Shown one piece after another: positions 10,754 to 20,290 of a stretch of 28,740 bases of DNA. Position 1 is the first letter of the stretch; every line of letters starts with the position of its first letter. Position numbers and translations under genes: made by a program. This stretch comes from Saccoglossus kowalevskii (Eukaryota > Hemichordata > Enteropneusta > Harrimaniidae), in NCBI RefSeq assembly GCF_000003605.2, contig NW_003140820.1:316698-345437 (forward strand), in the 5' to 3' direction. The notes below the pieces were generated by a model, which was given only the letters and a program-made list of their open reading frames with translations, had not been told where the DNA came from and ran no database searches.

Positions 10754-10976
10754 ATTCAACTAAGCTTAAAGCGAGAGAGTCGTCACCTGCGCATGCGGCA
10801 GATGCCATAGCGTGTCATTGTTTACAAACAAGCGTCTACCCATGAGCCTTTACGTTTTTAGCGAGTGTTCTTATCGTCGCTTGGGACTCAATTCCCGCGT
10901 GTTCTCAGGTAACGAACCTCCCGCTTTAAGCAAAATCCAACAGCGAGTCAGAAAACACTCACTATTGGTTCACACA
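10754..10976. mobile_element. 223-bp MITE-like insertion with inverted repeat
   Basis: An insertion relative to the R1 upstream region and to block C near 21935, flanked by the direct repeat AGTTCAT at 10747-10753 and 10977-10983. Inside it, 10764-10789 and the complement of 10906-10931 match at 22 of 26 positions, beginning GCTTAAAGCG. The arms are not at the extreme ends, so the true element may be the 168-bp core (10764-10931) with extra flanking sequence. It is more GC-rich than its surroundings. Confidence 0.6.
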
Positions 10977-12322
10977 AGTTCATGCTAGCAACTTAATTCT
11001 TCGGCTATAGCGAATGTTCTGATAGGGGTGGTGTCACAGTATTTTTTTTTATTTTTAAACATCATTTTTAAGTTGCAACAATTTAATATCACACAATCGA
11101 TACAGAACATTAATCCCTATGAATAAGAATGTTGGAATACATTTATCGCATACGTACATTTATGTGCAGAAAATTTCATTTGCAACTATTACGTCATTAT
11201 GTTGTGTACACATGCGCAGTATGTATAATGATGGAATGTTTATGACTACTAAGTCTTGTTGACATTATTTCATTCTCTTTTTTCACTTTTACTAAATAAT
11301 CCAAACCCAGATTTGAAACCAATGATAAATTAACATCACAGATTTGTAATTACTCTAAAGCTAATAAATACGCATACTTAATAACAATGTGGATCGTAGA
11401 TATTCGATATAGTTGATATATATAATATCTGGTAAGTATACGTGTGACGATACTGGTGCCTCGAAAATTACATTTGTTGTAGGTCTATTATATAGTCAAA
11501 ATGAACCGTTCACCTTTCTCTACACTTAGCAAAGATAATAGGTACAAATTTATTTTCCTTTATTCAGTTCAGGGTGACATCAGGTTGTAGTTCGACATAA
11601 CAGTATTGTTACCATGGATACAAAATCTGAACCTTTGATTTGTCGCTGAATACGGAGTCATTTTGAAAAATTGTTTTATTATACATTTTTCAAAAAAATA
11701 AAATTCTTTCTAATTTGTTCACAGTACATATTTACTTAGCATTCGCTAGAACATGAAGGTTGCATTTAAAGTAATATCGATTTTTAATTGGTGTGAAGTT
11801 TTGGTTTTCATAACTTATTTATTTGTATGTTTGATTTAACCATTCTGATCATTGAAAGGTGTTACGTTGATCCTTATATCGACTCATGTCACAACCAATT
11901 ACTGGTAACTATGATTTATTTCGTATATTCCACTGTTAATATGTAATTACCATTATTTTGTACATAGCTATAGCTATCACAGTATTCGTATTGTATTGTG
12001 TAACAGACTTCCATTGTGTGACAGAAACGCAGGACTGAAATATACCATCAAAATGGGTCCCGTGAAACATGGGTACTAGTATGTTGTCAAACATAGAAAT
12101 GAAGTCTAAATGAAATTAAATAATACAGTTTGCATTATAGTATCAGTAGTACGACCTAGAAGGTCGAAACTTGTTGAAGGCTGAGTAATACAAGTATACG
12201 CCTTATCAACCCAAGGTCACCTTGACATAATGTCTTGCAACACTTGTCATACATATTCACTATGACCTATGAATCCGGAAATACGCATAAGTAATATAAA
12301 CTAAAACCAGGTAAAAGTAAAT
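10977..12322 (+). promoter_or_regulatory. 5' flank (block D and distal part) of R2
   Basis: Follows the R1 upstream region nearly base for base. The conserved core GAAAGGTGTTACGTTGA, then CTTATATCGACTCATGTCA, is at 11854-11894, about 469 bases before the start. The run AGAAGGTCGAAACTTGTTGA is near 12159. A TATAAA string about 25 bases before the ATG is too close to be a standard core promoter and is absent in R1. Confidence 0.4.
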
Positions 12323-13846
12323 ATGGATGGTGCACTTTCACTCAGATGTGTGTCGTGTCTTTTGGTCTGTTACGTAACTATTGCTACAAATCCTAGTTTA
12401 GTTATACAACCATATGATCAAAGAGTAGTGCTGCAATATGGGGCGTCACCAATATTTGTCTATCTTGAATGCAGAGCATCGGACTATGACGATCAATCCA
12501 TGCAAGTATCTTGGTACAAAAATGACGTCATCATTTCAAATAACTACATGTTTATGCAAGACGTCAATGAGATGGTGGATACAACGCGGTATTCTATAAG
12601 TGCAGGTATACTCGGACAGTACAGACTCCAGATTATGACCAGTGACGACTACGTAACATTCGATACAGGACAATACTACTGTGCGTTATTGTATTCATCC
12701 AACAAGACTGTGATTGAAAAGTCTCGCACTGCAGACATCAATATACACACCAGTCCACTGTGTGTTGTTGATTACGGAACCAGTTTGTATTACGGTAACG
12801 CTGAAGGTAATGTTGGCAATGTTGATGTGTTGGAAGGAGATATTGTGCAACTCTCCTGTAGGTGTATGTATTTAGATTCATTTGTTCCTGAGGATATTAT
12901 GGTGTGGAGGAGAGATGATTTAATGACAAATCTGACACTAGATCCCATCACAGAGACTGGCGGTTTACTGTTTAGAGGTGCTGATTGGTATCCAAAAAGA
13001 GAAGAGCAAGGTCTGACATTTACTTGTACACATCGAATTCCAGGAAAACCAGATAGAACATGTCAGGTTGGTCCTTTCAATATAAAGTATGCACCCATTG
13101 TAAATGTAATAGCAAATCAAATGGAAATCTATACGATTCAGCGGGTTACTTTGCTTTGTAACAGTACAGGGAATCCCAGTGTACATGATTACGTGTGGAC
13201 ATGGGACAATGAGGTGATTATCAGTAATGACAATTTTTATTTTGAAGATAACCACGCAATTCTTGCTATCCAAGGGCTGACCGTTGAGAACAATGGACCA
13301 CATTATATAGGGTGTACTGGTATTAATGAAGTCGGTAACACAAGCGAAACTATCACGATACATGTTAATATTACACCGCCCTCTACAGTTACCCCAACTC
13401 CATTCGAACTCGGTAAGGTCAAAGCTACGGTCATGAGCACTGAACAGATAGTAAATGATGTCATCGTGCAACCACCTTGTGTATGTGGCAATACAATCGG
13501 TAGTATCATTGGTGCTACGTTTTGCTGCATATTAGGAGTGGTCGTTGTCATACTTACAATATGTCTCGTTAACGAGAAACGTCAGAGAAAGCGTCATCCT
13601 CGGGACATTGATATGTCTCCGGGTACAACAAATGCTGAACAGTTATCTGTAGGACATCTGGCACTTAAAGACAAATCTCCTCAAAACTCTGACTCAGAAT
13701 ATATCAATATGGCGACTGAAGAAGGAATCACGATAGATTACGTGGAAGTCAATGACGTAACCAGAATACCAAATAAGGATGAAGATAACTATCAACCACT
13801 GGTTGGTAGAACACAGGATATTTATACCCAGTTACAAACAAACTAA
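12323..13846 (+). CDS. R2: three-Ig-domain receptor with ITAM plus ITIM-like motif
   Basis: Single exon, 507 residues, same layout as R1. Signal peptide 1-22; Ig1 with C50, W64, C120 (DTGQYYC); Ig2 with C179, W195, C235; Ig3 with C279 and C331; stalk; membrane helix about 395-416; then NEKRQRKR. Ig2 is of the second type (RRDDL, NLTLDP, RGADWYPK), shared with R4. The stalk differs from R1 and R4 (FELGKVKATV). Tail motifs are Y460 (YINM), Y473 in the context IDYVEV, which fits the ITIM consensus (I at -2, V at +3), and an ITAM of Y490 QPL, seven residues, Y501 TQL, with Glu at -3. R1's Y431 is Asp-replaced here. If both motifs are used, the receptor could recruit SH2 kinases and SH2 phosphatases; this is inferred, not shown. 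The ATG has G at +4. Confidence 0.92.
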   Translation: MDGALSLRCVSCLLVCYVTIATNPSLVIQPYDQRVVLQYGASPIFVYLECRASDYDDQSMQVSWYKNDVIISNNYMFMQDVNEMVDTTRYSISAGILGQYRLQIMTSDDYVTFDTGQYYCALLYSSNKTVIEKSRTADINIHTSPLCVVDYGTSLYYGNAEGNVGNVDVLEGDIVQLSCRCMYLDSFVPEDIMVWRRDDLMTNLTLDPITETGGLLFRGADWYPKREEQGLTFTCTHRIPGKPDRTCQVGPFNIKYAPIVNVIANQMEIYTIQRVTLLCNSTGNPSVHDYVWTWDNEVIISNDNFYFEDNHAILAIQGLTVENNGPHYIGCTGINEVGNTSETITIHVNITPPSTVTPTPFELGKVKATVMSTEQIVNDVIVQPPCVCGNTIGSIIGATFCCILGVVVVILTICLVNEKRQRKRHPRDIDMSPGTTNAEQLSVGHLALKDKSPQNSDSEYINMATEEGITIDYVEVNDVTRIPNKDEDNYQPLVGRTQDIYTQLQTN

Positions 13847-13902
13847 ATGGTTCAGAACTGAACATAAAGCTGGTAAAGTAGGGCAATGTTTTAATATTTA
13901 TC

Positions 13903-13925
13903 AAGGCATACATAATATAAAACAC
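13903..13925. repeat. Single satellite-like monomer behind R2
   Basis: GCATACATAATATAAAACAC lies about 60 bases after the R2 stop, where R1 has a 2.4-kb array. It matches the satellite unit GCATACATAATATAGGACAC except at two adjacent bases. It is either the unexpanded ancestor or a remnant. Confidence 0.55.
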
Positions 13926-14324
13926 TTGACATCAATGACGAGCGGTTTACATTCTCCTGTGAGGCGGAAATAGGAAACGGTTAGTTTTTTTATATTAGTA
14001 AATTATACACCATGTATAAATTACTAAGTAGTGTAAGGTATTGACTTGCATTCTTGTTGTACTACACTTTGGCCAACATTTTGGACTAAAAAAACATCCC
14101 AATTTTACAAAATCTGACTGTCAAATCAGAAACGTGTAAGAAAACACTGCCTTTTTAACTTGAGATATACACTGTTTCTTTTTCTGTTTTTTACATATAT
14201 TCGAGTATACGTTAATAAAATATTGTATTTTGTTTGTTGCAATGAATTGAAAACTAGCTTTAGGAAGCGAATCCTAAGTACGAGATTGGGACGGAGGGCG
14301 CATTACTCTAATATGTGTGCTGTG
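13926..14324. other. Block A: 3' flank of R2
   Basis: Non-coding sequence homologous to 1606-1990, with AAACGGTTAG, ACACCATGTATAAATTACT, CCAACATTTTGGACTAAA and AAAATCTGACTGTCAAATC in the same order. No gene is seen; short open frames here are not supported by conservation. Confidence 0.6.
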
Positions 14325-14818
14325 TATATTCCAACACAGTGTTTGGTTCCAATGAATTCTGTGGAATAATATAATAAAATATTAACATCAACTTGTTTAC
14401 AGCAAAATGCGAAGAAACAAGTTGTGTTACATGAATCTCATGTGTGTATGTTTGGTGAGTGTTACTTATGTTTGTTTTGTTGAATCATGGCTGTAATTAA
14501 CAATTTATGATTGTAACTGTGTGTACAATTACGCTTAATCACAATCGTGATTTGTAGTCACATCTACAGCGTGATTATCGTGGTTGACGATGGTTGCCGG
14601 ACGACAGGCGGTCATCGGGTAATGAACGTGTTGCAAATATCTTCTAAAGGTTTTGCAATGATAATATAGTTACTGCTACTTTCTCACTAATATTTTATCA
14701 TCATATTGTACAATTGAATGAAAGTGTCAATACAATAACAACAATCATGATTATATACGTATTTTGTTTATATTACTAGTGTAATACACACCATGTATAA
14801 ATTACAAAGTAGTATGTA
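14325..14818. repeat. Block B dispersed repeat, copy 3 (shortened)
   Basis: It starts at TATTCCAACACAGTGTTTGG, continues through GTGAGTGTTACTTATGTTTG and GCGTGATTATCGTGG, and breaks off after ATGATTATATACGTATTTTG. It then joins ACTAGTGTAATACACACCATG, the same kind of junction seen at the end of satellite array 2. Confidence 0.65.
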
Positions 14819-14972
14819 TGTAAGCAAATAACACCGAATAAACGGCAAGGTAAAGACTATGTCTAATTATAGTAAATACGTACTGCGTGCGTGACTCGAA
14901 CCGGCGCTCGCGTACGGCACCTAATCGCCTAGCTTCACGCCACTACACGTCTTCCCCTCGGCCACCGGGCAT
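14819..14972 (-). mobile_element. tRNA-derived SINE-like element
   Basis: Read on the minus strand, TGGCCGAGGGG (complement of 14954-14964) fits the pol III A box and GGTTCGAGTC (complement of 14893-14902) fits the B box. About 50 bases separate them, as in class II tRNAs (Ser/Leu type). The tail ends in GGTGTTATTTGCTTAC. A second copy of the tail half begins at 15190 and runs into the gap. The GC content is clearly above the surroundings. The arms do not make a convincing functional tRNA, so it is called a SINE head. Confidence 0.6.
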
Positions 14973-15189
14973 CCCCAAAAAAAGGATGCTTAATAACCGA
15001 GCTTATTACGTGCAGAGAACGTGAAACCCGTCCACGCGATACGCGCCACACAGCATGGCCAGAATGCGGCAAAGGCCTTCAGATCTGGCTGTAGTAGGAT
15101 GGTGAAAGTAACGGTACAGCATTATAACAGTGAATAAGTACTGAGAAATAATTTTTAAACTCATAGTTGCTGTCGACATAGGAAGTAAA
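14973..15189. other. Spacer between two SINE-tail copies
   Basis: About 217 bases with no counterpart elsewhere in the window and no supported gene. It lies between the SINE-like element and a repeat of its tail, so it may be part of a roughly 370-bp tandem unit. Confidence 0.4.
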
Positions 15190-15265
15190 GTAAGCAAATA
15201 ACACCGAATAAACGGCAAGGTAAAGACTATGTCTAATTATAGTAAACAAACGTACTGCGTGCGTG
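15190..15265. repeat. Second copy of SINE tail, cut by the gap
   Basis: The run from GTAAGCAAATAACACCG to CGTACTGCGTGCGTG repeats 14821-14893 at an offset of about 370 bases, with a short AAC insertion difference, then meets the N run. The head is presumably inside the gap. Confidence 0.85.
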
Positions 15266-15829
15266 NNNNNNNNNNNNNNNNNNNNNNNNNNNNNNNNNNN
15301 NNNNNNNNNNNNNNNNNNNNNNNNNNNNNNNNNNNNNNNNNNNNNNNNNNNNNNNNNNNNNNNNNNNNNNNNNNNNNNNNNNNNNNNNNNNNNNNNNNNN
15401 NNNNNNNNNNNNNNNNNNNNNNNNNNNNNNNNNNNNNNNNNNNNNNNNNNNNNNNNNNNNNNNNNNNNNNNNNNNNNNNNNNNNNNNNNNNNNNNNNNNN
15501 NNNNNNNNNNNNNNNNNNNNNNNNNNNNNNNNNNNNNNNNNNNNNNNNNNNNNNNNNNNNNNNNNNNNNNNNNNNNNNNNNNNNNNNNNNNNNNNNNNNN
15601 NNNNNNNNNNNNNNNNNNNNNNNNNNNNNNNNNNNNNNNNNNNNNNNNNNNNNNNNNNNNNNNNNNNNNNNNNNNNNNNNNNNNNNNNNNNNNNNNNNNN
15701 NNNNNNNNNNNNNNNNNNNNNNNNNNNNNNNNNNNNNNNNNNNNNNNNNNNNNNNNNNNNNNNNNNNNNNNNNNNNNNNNNNNNNNNNNNNNNNNNNNNN
15801 NNNNNNNNNNNNNNNNNNNNNNNNNNNNN
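15266..15829. other. Assembly gap (564 N)
   Basis: An unbroken run of N. It is flanked on the left by a repeat copy and on the right by block B, so its true length and the distance between R2 and psiR3 are uncertain. Any open frame spanning it is meaningless. Confidence 0.99.
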
Positions 15830-16480
15830 TTCCGCCCAATCACGATTGTGAATTATAATCATAATATCACACCTGCAACGTGATTATCGTGGTTGACGAT
15901 GGTGTCATCGGATAATGAATGTGTTGCAAATATCTTCTAAAAGATTGCAATTTTTAGTAGCTAGTGGCATAAAAAATATAACTATGATAACACTGCTAAT
16001 TTTGTCTCATTTTCTCACTAATATTTTCATCATCATGTTGTAAAATTGAATGAAAGTGTTAATAAAATAAAAGTAACCATGATTATATACGTATTTTGTT
16101 AATTTCCTGAATTTAATAATTAAGTCAATCAAATCATAATCTCTCTCGATCGAGCAAATCAAAGCAACCACACGTAATAACAATAGCCCGTGATAACTGT
16201 AATTGAAAAAAATAAATTTCACGACATTTAGTTGTCTTGAACTATAATCAGTTGCTTTTATTTCATGGTAGTTTTTTTTTTCAATGCTGTACGCACGAGG
16301 TTCTGTCTTCTGGTGCACTGTTGATGCTCATGGACAACAATGTTTCGGTTCACGGGCCACAACGTCCATCGAGGCATGCACCGATACGTAGAACTTTTAC
16401 AAGTAAATAAGCCCAGTTGTGCATGAGCCGCAAACTGATATGTAAAATAACCATGTGACCAAATGAGTTATGTTTTTGAG
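15830..16480. repeat. Block B dispersed repeat, copy 4
   Basis: It begins inside the block at TTCCGCCCAATCACGATTG directly after the gap and follows copies 1 and 2 through TGATTATCGTGGTTGACG, TAATTAAGTCAATCAAATC and CACGGGCCACAACGTCC. The alignment is lost near 16480. Confidence 0.7.
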
Positions 16481-16579
16481 TAAAGCACATTGCGTGTATT
16501 GTTTGTTGCATTAATTGCGAACAAAGTGGCGGATATTCTTGTACTCAGACAACAGCAGAGGTCGTATTACTTTTATATG

Positions 16580-16830
16580 TATGTTATGTATATTCCAACA
16601 CCGTGTTTCCTAGTAACTCTGTGTTATAAAATAATAAAATCTTAACTTTCAACTTGTTTACAGCAAAATGCGATATATGTGTATGTTTGGTGGGTGTTAC
16701 TTATGTTTGTGTTGTCGAATCATGATTGTAATTAACAAATTACGATATTAACTTTGCGTCTAATTACGCTCAATCACAATCATGATTGATAATCATAACA
16801 ACCATCACACCACGAACAGTGTTTGTAGTG
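16580..16830. repeat. Block B dispersed repeat, copy 5 (partial)
   Basis: Contains TATTCCAACACCGTGTTTCC, GGTGGGTGTTACTTATGTTTG and CTCAATCACAATCATGATTG, that is, the front part of the block only. With copies 3 and 4 it gives three instances between R2 and psiR3. Confidence 0.6.
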
Positions 16831-17650
16831 GTCCAAGATAGCGGAACAAATTAGCACAATATAGGTACTGACGTCAAACTAATCATAATCACGGTCGTGC
16901 AAATCGAATGAACCACGAACTGGTTAACTTGATAGTAGAGAGTGCTCGATTAGACTTATTGTGGACAGATTTCATTAGTAATACAAATCGCAGGGGGAGA
17001 TGGCAGAATTTGCTGCAATTATGTTTTATTTCCTCTTTGTGCAATATATTTTCCTAAGACATATGCGTGCAGACGATTTTTCCTGTACATTTTTTCAATT
17101 CTGCCATCGCCCCAGGTTCTTAATATTACACTTCTAAAATATTTACACGATTGGAGGAACACAATTTTAACGTACCTTCTCCTAAAACATGGGATTGCAC
17201 TATGCAGACAATGCTATTGGACATGTGGAATAACATTGCTTTTGTGTTTGTAAATACAACAAGGTGTGAAAGATTTTCGTGCCCCAAATCGAAAATTATT
17301 AAATAAAAATACTTCGCCTCCATTGTATTATCCTAAACATACAACGACTATGAATGAATGCATGTTAGTTAATTTAGACAACCAATTTGAAAATCCCATG
17401 ACCGGGAATTTTGAAATACATTTATCGCACATAGCAGCATGGTAATATCCCTTTATTTATACACTTTTCGTTGGACAAGGACATTTTATATGCAATACAA
17501 AATGTTTTTTGGTTTGAAAATTGTGCAGTGATATAACAACGTAACAATATAATGTCATTTCACATGGCAAAACAATGGCCAATTGTTTTGGTGGAAGTCT
17601 GAAATGAACACATCACATTTGTATTCACGTGACAACTTAAAGTTTGTCTC
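16831..17650. other. Unassigned intergenic region with an inverted repeat
   Basis: Mostly sequence not seen elsewhere in the window. Arms at 16993-17010 and 17097-17113 (core GATGGCAGAATT and its complement) could fold with a loop of about 86 bases. Weak resemblance to the distal receptor upstream flank appears from about 17395 (ATACATTTATCGCA). The minus-strand 65-codon frame at 17126-17323 has no recognisable features. Confidence 0.4.
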
Positions 17651-17659
17651 TTACCTAAC

Positions 17660-18135
17660 ATCGACTTCTAACTAGTGTGAAGTTTTGATTTTCATGAATA
17701 TTATAGTTTTATGTGGTTTAAGACAAATCTGTTTTTAAGAAAACTGTTTGATTTGACCATTCTGATCATTGAAAGGTGTTACGTTGACCCTTATATCGAC
17801 TCATGTCATAACTAATTACTGGTAACTATGATTTATTTCGTATATTCCACTGTTACATTGTAATTACCCTTTTATTTTGTAGATAGCTAGGGCTATCACA
17901 GTATTCGTACTGGATTGAGTAACAGACTACCACTGTGTGACTGGTAGGCAGGGATTAAGTATACCTTCACAACGGGTCCCGTGAAACATGAATACGTTTT
18001 TACATATAAATTAATTAATACTGACTGCATTATAGTATTCGTAATGTATTAGCAGTATGACTTAGAAGGTCGAAACTTGTTGAGGGTGAGGAATTCACCT
18101 TGACACAATGTCTGAACCATGAACCCGGAAATACT
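17660..18135 (+). promoter_or_regulatory. 5' flank (block D) retained before the broken copy
   Basis: The conserved core GAAAGGTGTTACGTTGACCC, TTATATCGACTCATGTCA is intact at 17771-17810. The alignment with the other copies continues, with a few small deletions, to GAACCCGGAAATAC at 18121. There it jumps directly to the end of the Ig1 coding region. Confidence 0.4.
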
Positions 18136-18151
18136 TGACTAGTGTAGTCAA

Positions 18152-19369
18152 ACAGGGATACAGGCTCAAGATTATTACCGACGACGACTACGTAACATTC
18201 GATACAGGACAATACTACTGTGCGTTATTATAATCATCCAACAAGACTGTGATTGAAAAGTCTCGCACTGCAGACATCAATATACACACCAGTCCACTGT
18301 GTGTTGTTGATTACGGAAACAGTTTGTATTACGGCAACGCTGAAGGTGATGTTGGCAATGTTGATGTGATGGAAGGAGATATTGTGGAACTTCCCTGTAG
18401 GTGTAAGTATACAGGTACGCCTACAGAGATGATGTCATGGAAGATTTACCACTTAATTACGTCACAAAATTAAATGGTTTACAATTAAAGGATTATTACT
18501 GGTACTTTGAAAGAAGGGAGCAATGTGTGACATTCACTTGTACACATAGAATTCCTAATAAACCCGATAGAACATGTCAGGTTGGTCCTTTCAATATAAA
18601 GTATGCACCCATTGTAAACGTGGTGCCAAATCAAATAAAGGTTAACGATAATCAGCGGTTCACCTTGCTATGTATCAATACAGCGAATCCTAGCGTTCAC
18701 GATTACATGTGGACATGGGACAGTGAGGTAATTACTAGGAAGAACAACTTTTATTTTGAAAATAACCACGCAATTCTCGCTATCCAGGGGCTGGCCGTTG
18801 GGAACAATGGACCACATTACGTAACGTGTACTGGTATAAATGAAGTCGGTAGCACAACAAGTGAGCCTGTAACGATACAAGTTAATATTCATTCAACACT
18901 TCCAGAACACATCAATGACTATTCAACATCAACAGCCATGTTTACTGAACAAATAACACGCAATGGAACCATGCAGTCAGTGTGTGACTGTAAAATCAGT
19001 AGCGATATTATCTGTACAGTCAGTTGTGCTATTTGCGCTACAGTTAGTTGCATATTGGCAGTGGTCGTTGTCATAGTTACAATATGTCTTGTTAAAGAAA
19101 AACGTCACAGAGAGAGTCATCAGCAGGACGTTGATATGTCTCTAGTTACAACAAAGGCTGTAGAGTCACCTGCAACACATCTGACACTAACAGACGAATC
19201 TCGTCAAAACCCCGACACAGAATATATCAATATGGCGACTGAAGAAGGAATCACAGCAGATTACGTGGAAGTCAGTAACATAACACGACTACCAAATAAA
19301 GATGAAGATAACTATCAACCACTGGTTGGTAGAACACAGGATATTTATACTCAGTTACAAACAAAGTAA
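18152..19369 (+). pseudogene. psiR3: disabled receptor paralog
   Basis: Three independent lesions are visible. First, about 320 bases equivalent to the start codon, signal peptide and most of Ig1 are missing, and the 5' flank runs straight into late Ig1. Second, TAA at 18231-18233 replaces the Tyr codon after the Ig1 cysteine (CALLY). Third, around 18411-18450 a net loss of 25 bases relative to R1 shifts the frame in Ig2. From 18437 the frame is open for 310 codons and covers late Ig2, Ig3, a stalk, a Cys-rich run into the membrane helix (ICATVSCILAVVVV) and a complete tail: YINM, ADYVEV and an ITAM at 19313-19357 (YQPL, seven residues, YTQL). Ig2 resembles the R1 type. A protein from 18437 would have no signal peptide, so a functional surface receptor is unlikely. 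The intact tail suggests recent loss or continuing sequence exchange with its neighbours. Confidence 0.88.
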
Positions 19370-20290
19370 ACATTCAGAACTAATCATAAAGCTGGTAAAC
19401 CATTGTGACACTCAAAGGACGCAGAGAAAGAAGCTACCCCGAGCAGAAACCGTGAGAAGGACAATACAATATTAGTATATTATGCAGAAAAAAAACGCCC
19501 TCTTAAAGTAACGAACACAGACCTTTACAGAGGTAACATAGTATAACAAATATTCTCATGCAGAAATCAACGACGATGAACATTTTCAAAATCGTTGGAC
19601 TATTGTTTAGTTTGTGTAACATAATGCATGCTTTATATTGTCGAATATATGAACGTTTTTTGTGATGTTGAATTATATTTTATGTGAACGCCCATATTTA
19701 ATTATATTAATTTAATTTAATTACATTTAATTATAATAATACCTAAGGTCCTTTATTAAAGAAGTATTTGCAGGTTTTGAAGTCTTTCTAGGTTTTTAAG
19801 AATGTAATGAGTTCGAAATCAGATGGGAAGGATATTAGAAGGTTATTAGAATAGTTTCTATACTTTGCGACTTAAATATATTTTTGATTTGAGAGGCACT
19901 TTTGTAACGTTTTAAAATCTTAAATAGAAGTGGCGCGCATTGGTGTATCAATTATATTGTAAATTCCATCATGTTTATAGCGAGCGTGAAGTGATGTATA
20001 TAGATAACATGTGTATATATAATACCGTTGAAGGCGGCATATAACAATTTACCCGAAAGAAATCCTAACTTACAGATTCGGCACGAATCGCGATATGGAC
20101 ATATAAAAGACTTTCCCATATATCTTTTCGCCTTCGGCATAATGTTACTCTCTAATAATTTACTCTAATATGGTCATATACAAATCAATTTAAGTTCTCA
20201 TAACAACATCTTGCATTATGTATGTGCCAATTCGTAAATTAGAAAAGAGGTTTACAATTGATTGTAGACTTGATAACGCAAAGGCTGTGA
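19370..20290. other. Downstream region of psiR3, no gene seen
   Basis: The first 30 bases still resemble the other 3' ends (AATCATAAAGCTGGTAAA). After that the sequence has no counterpart in the window. It includes an AT-only low-complexity patch near 19690-19740 built of TTAATT. No satellite monomer is recognised. Short frames are not supported. Confidence 0.5.

Larger units (their letters stand above)
9886..10976. repeat. Block C with two insertions
   Basis: The uninterrupted version lies at about 21665-21935. Here the outer parts match (AGAGTGCTGTGCAACT, then CAGAGGCAGCCATTTTGTAC, then GACATCTGATACGAGTGTG), but two segments with no counterpart in the other copy break the alignment. They are listed separately. 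R1 has no block C. The 66-codon frame at 10645-10845 straddles block C and the second insertion and is not credible as a gene. Confidence 0.65.

Noticed and set aside
10645-10845. 66-codon plus-strand frame
   Set aside because: It straddles block C and the 223-bp insertion, and the homologous copy near 21830 does not keep the frame.
14881-14970. Functional tRNA gene on the minus strand
   Set aside because: A and B boxes are recognisable, but a clean acceptor stem and anticodon arm are not. The tail is repeated nearby, which fits a SINE better.
15079-15883. Open frames spanning 15266-15829
   Set aside because: They consist almost wholly of undetermined bases.
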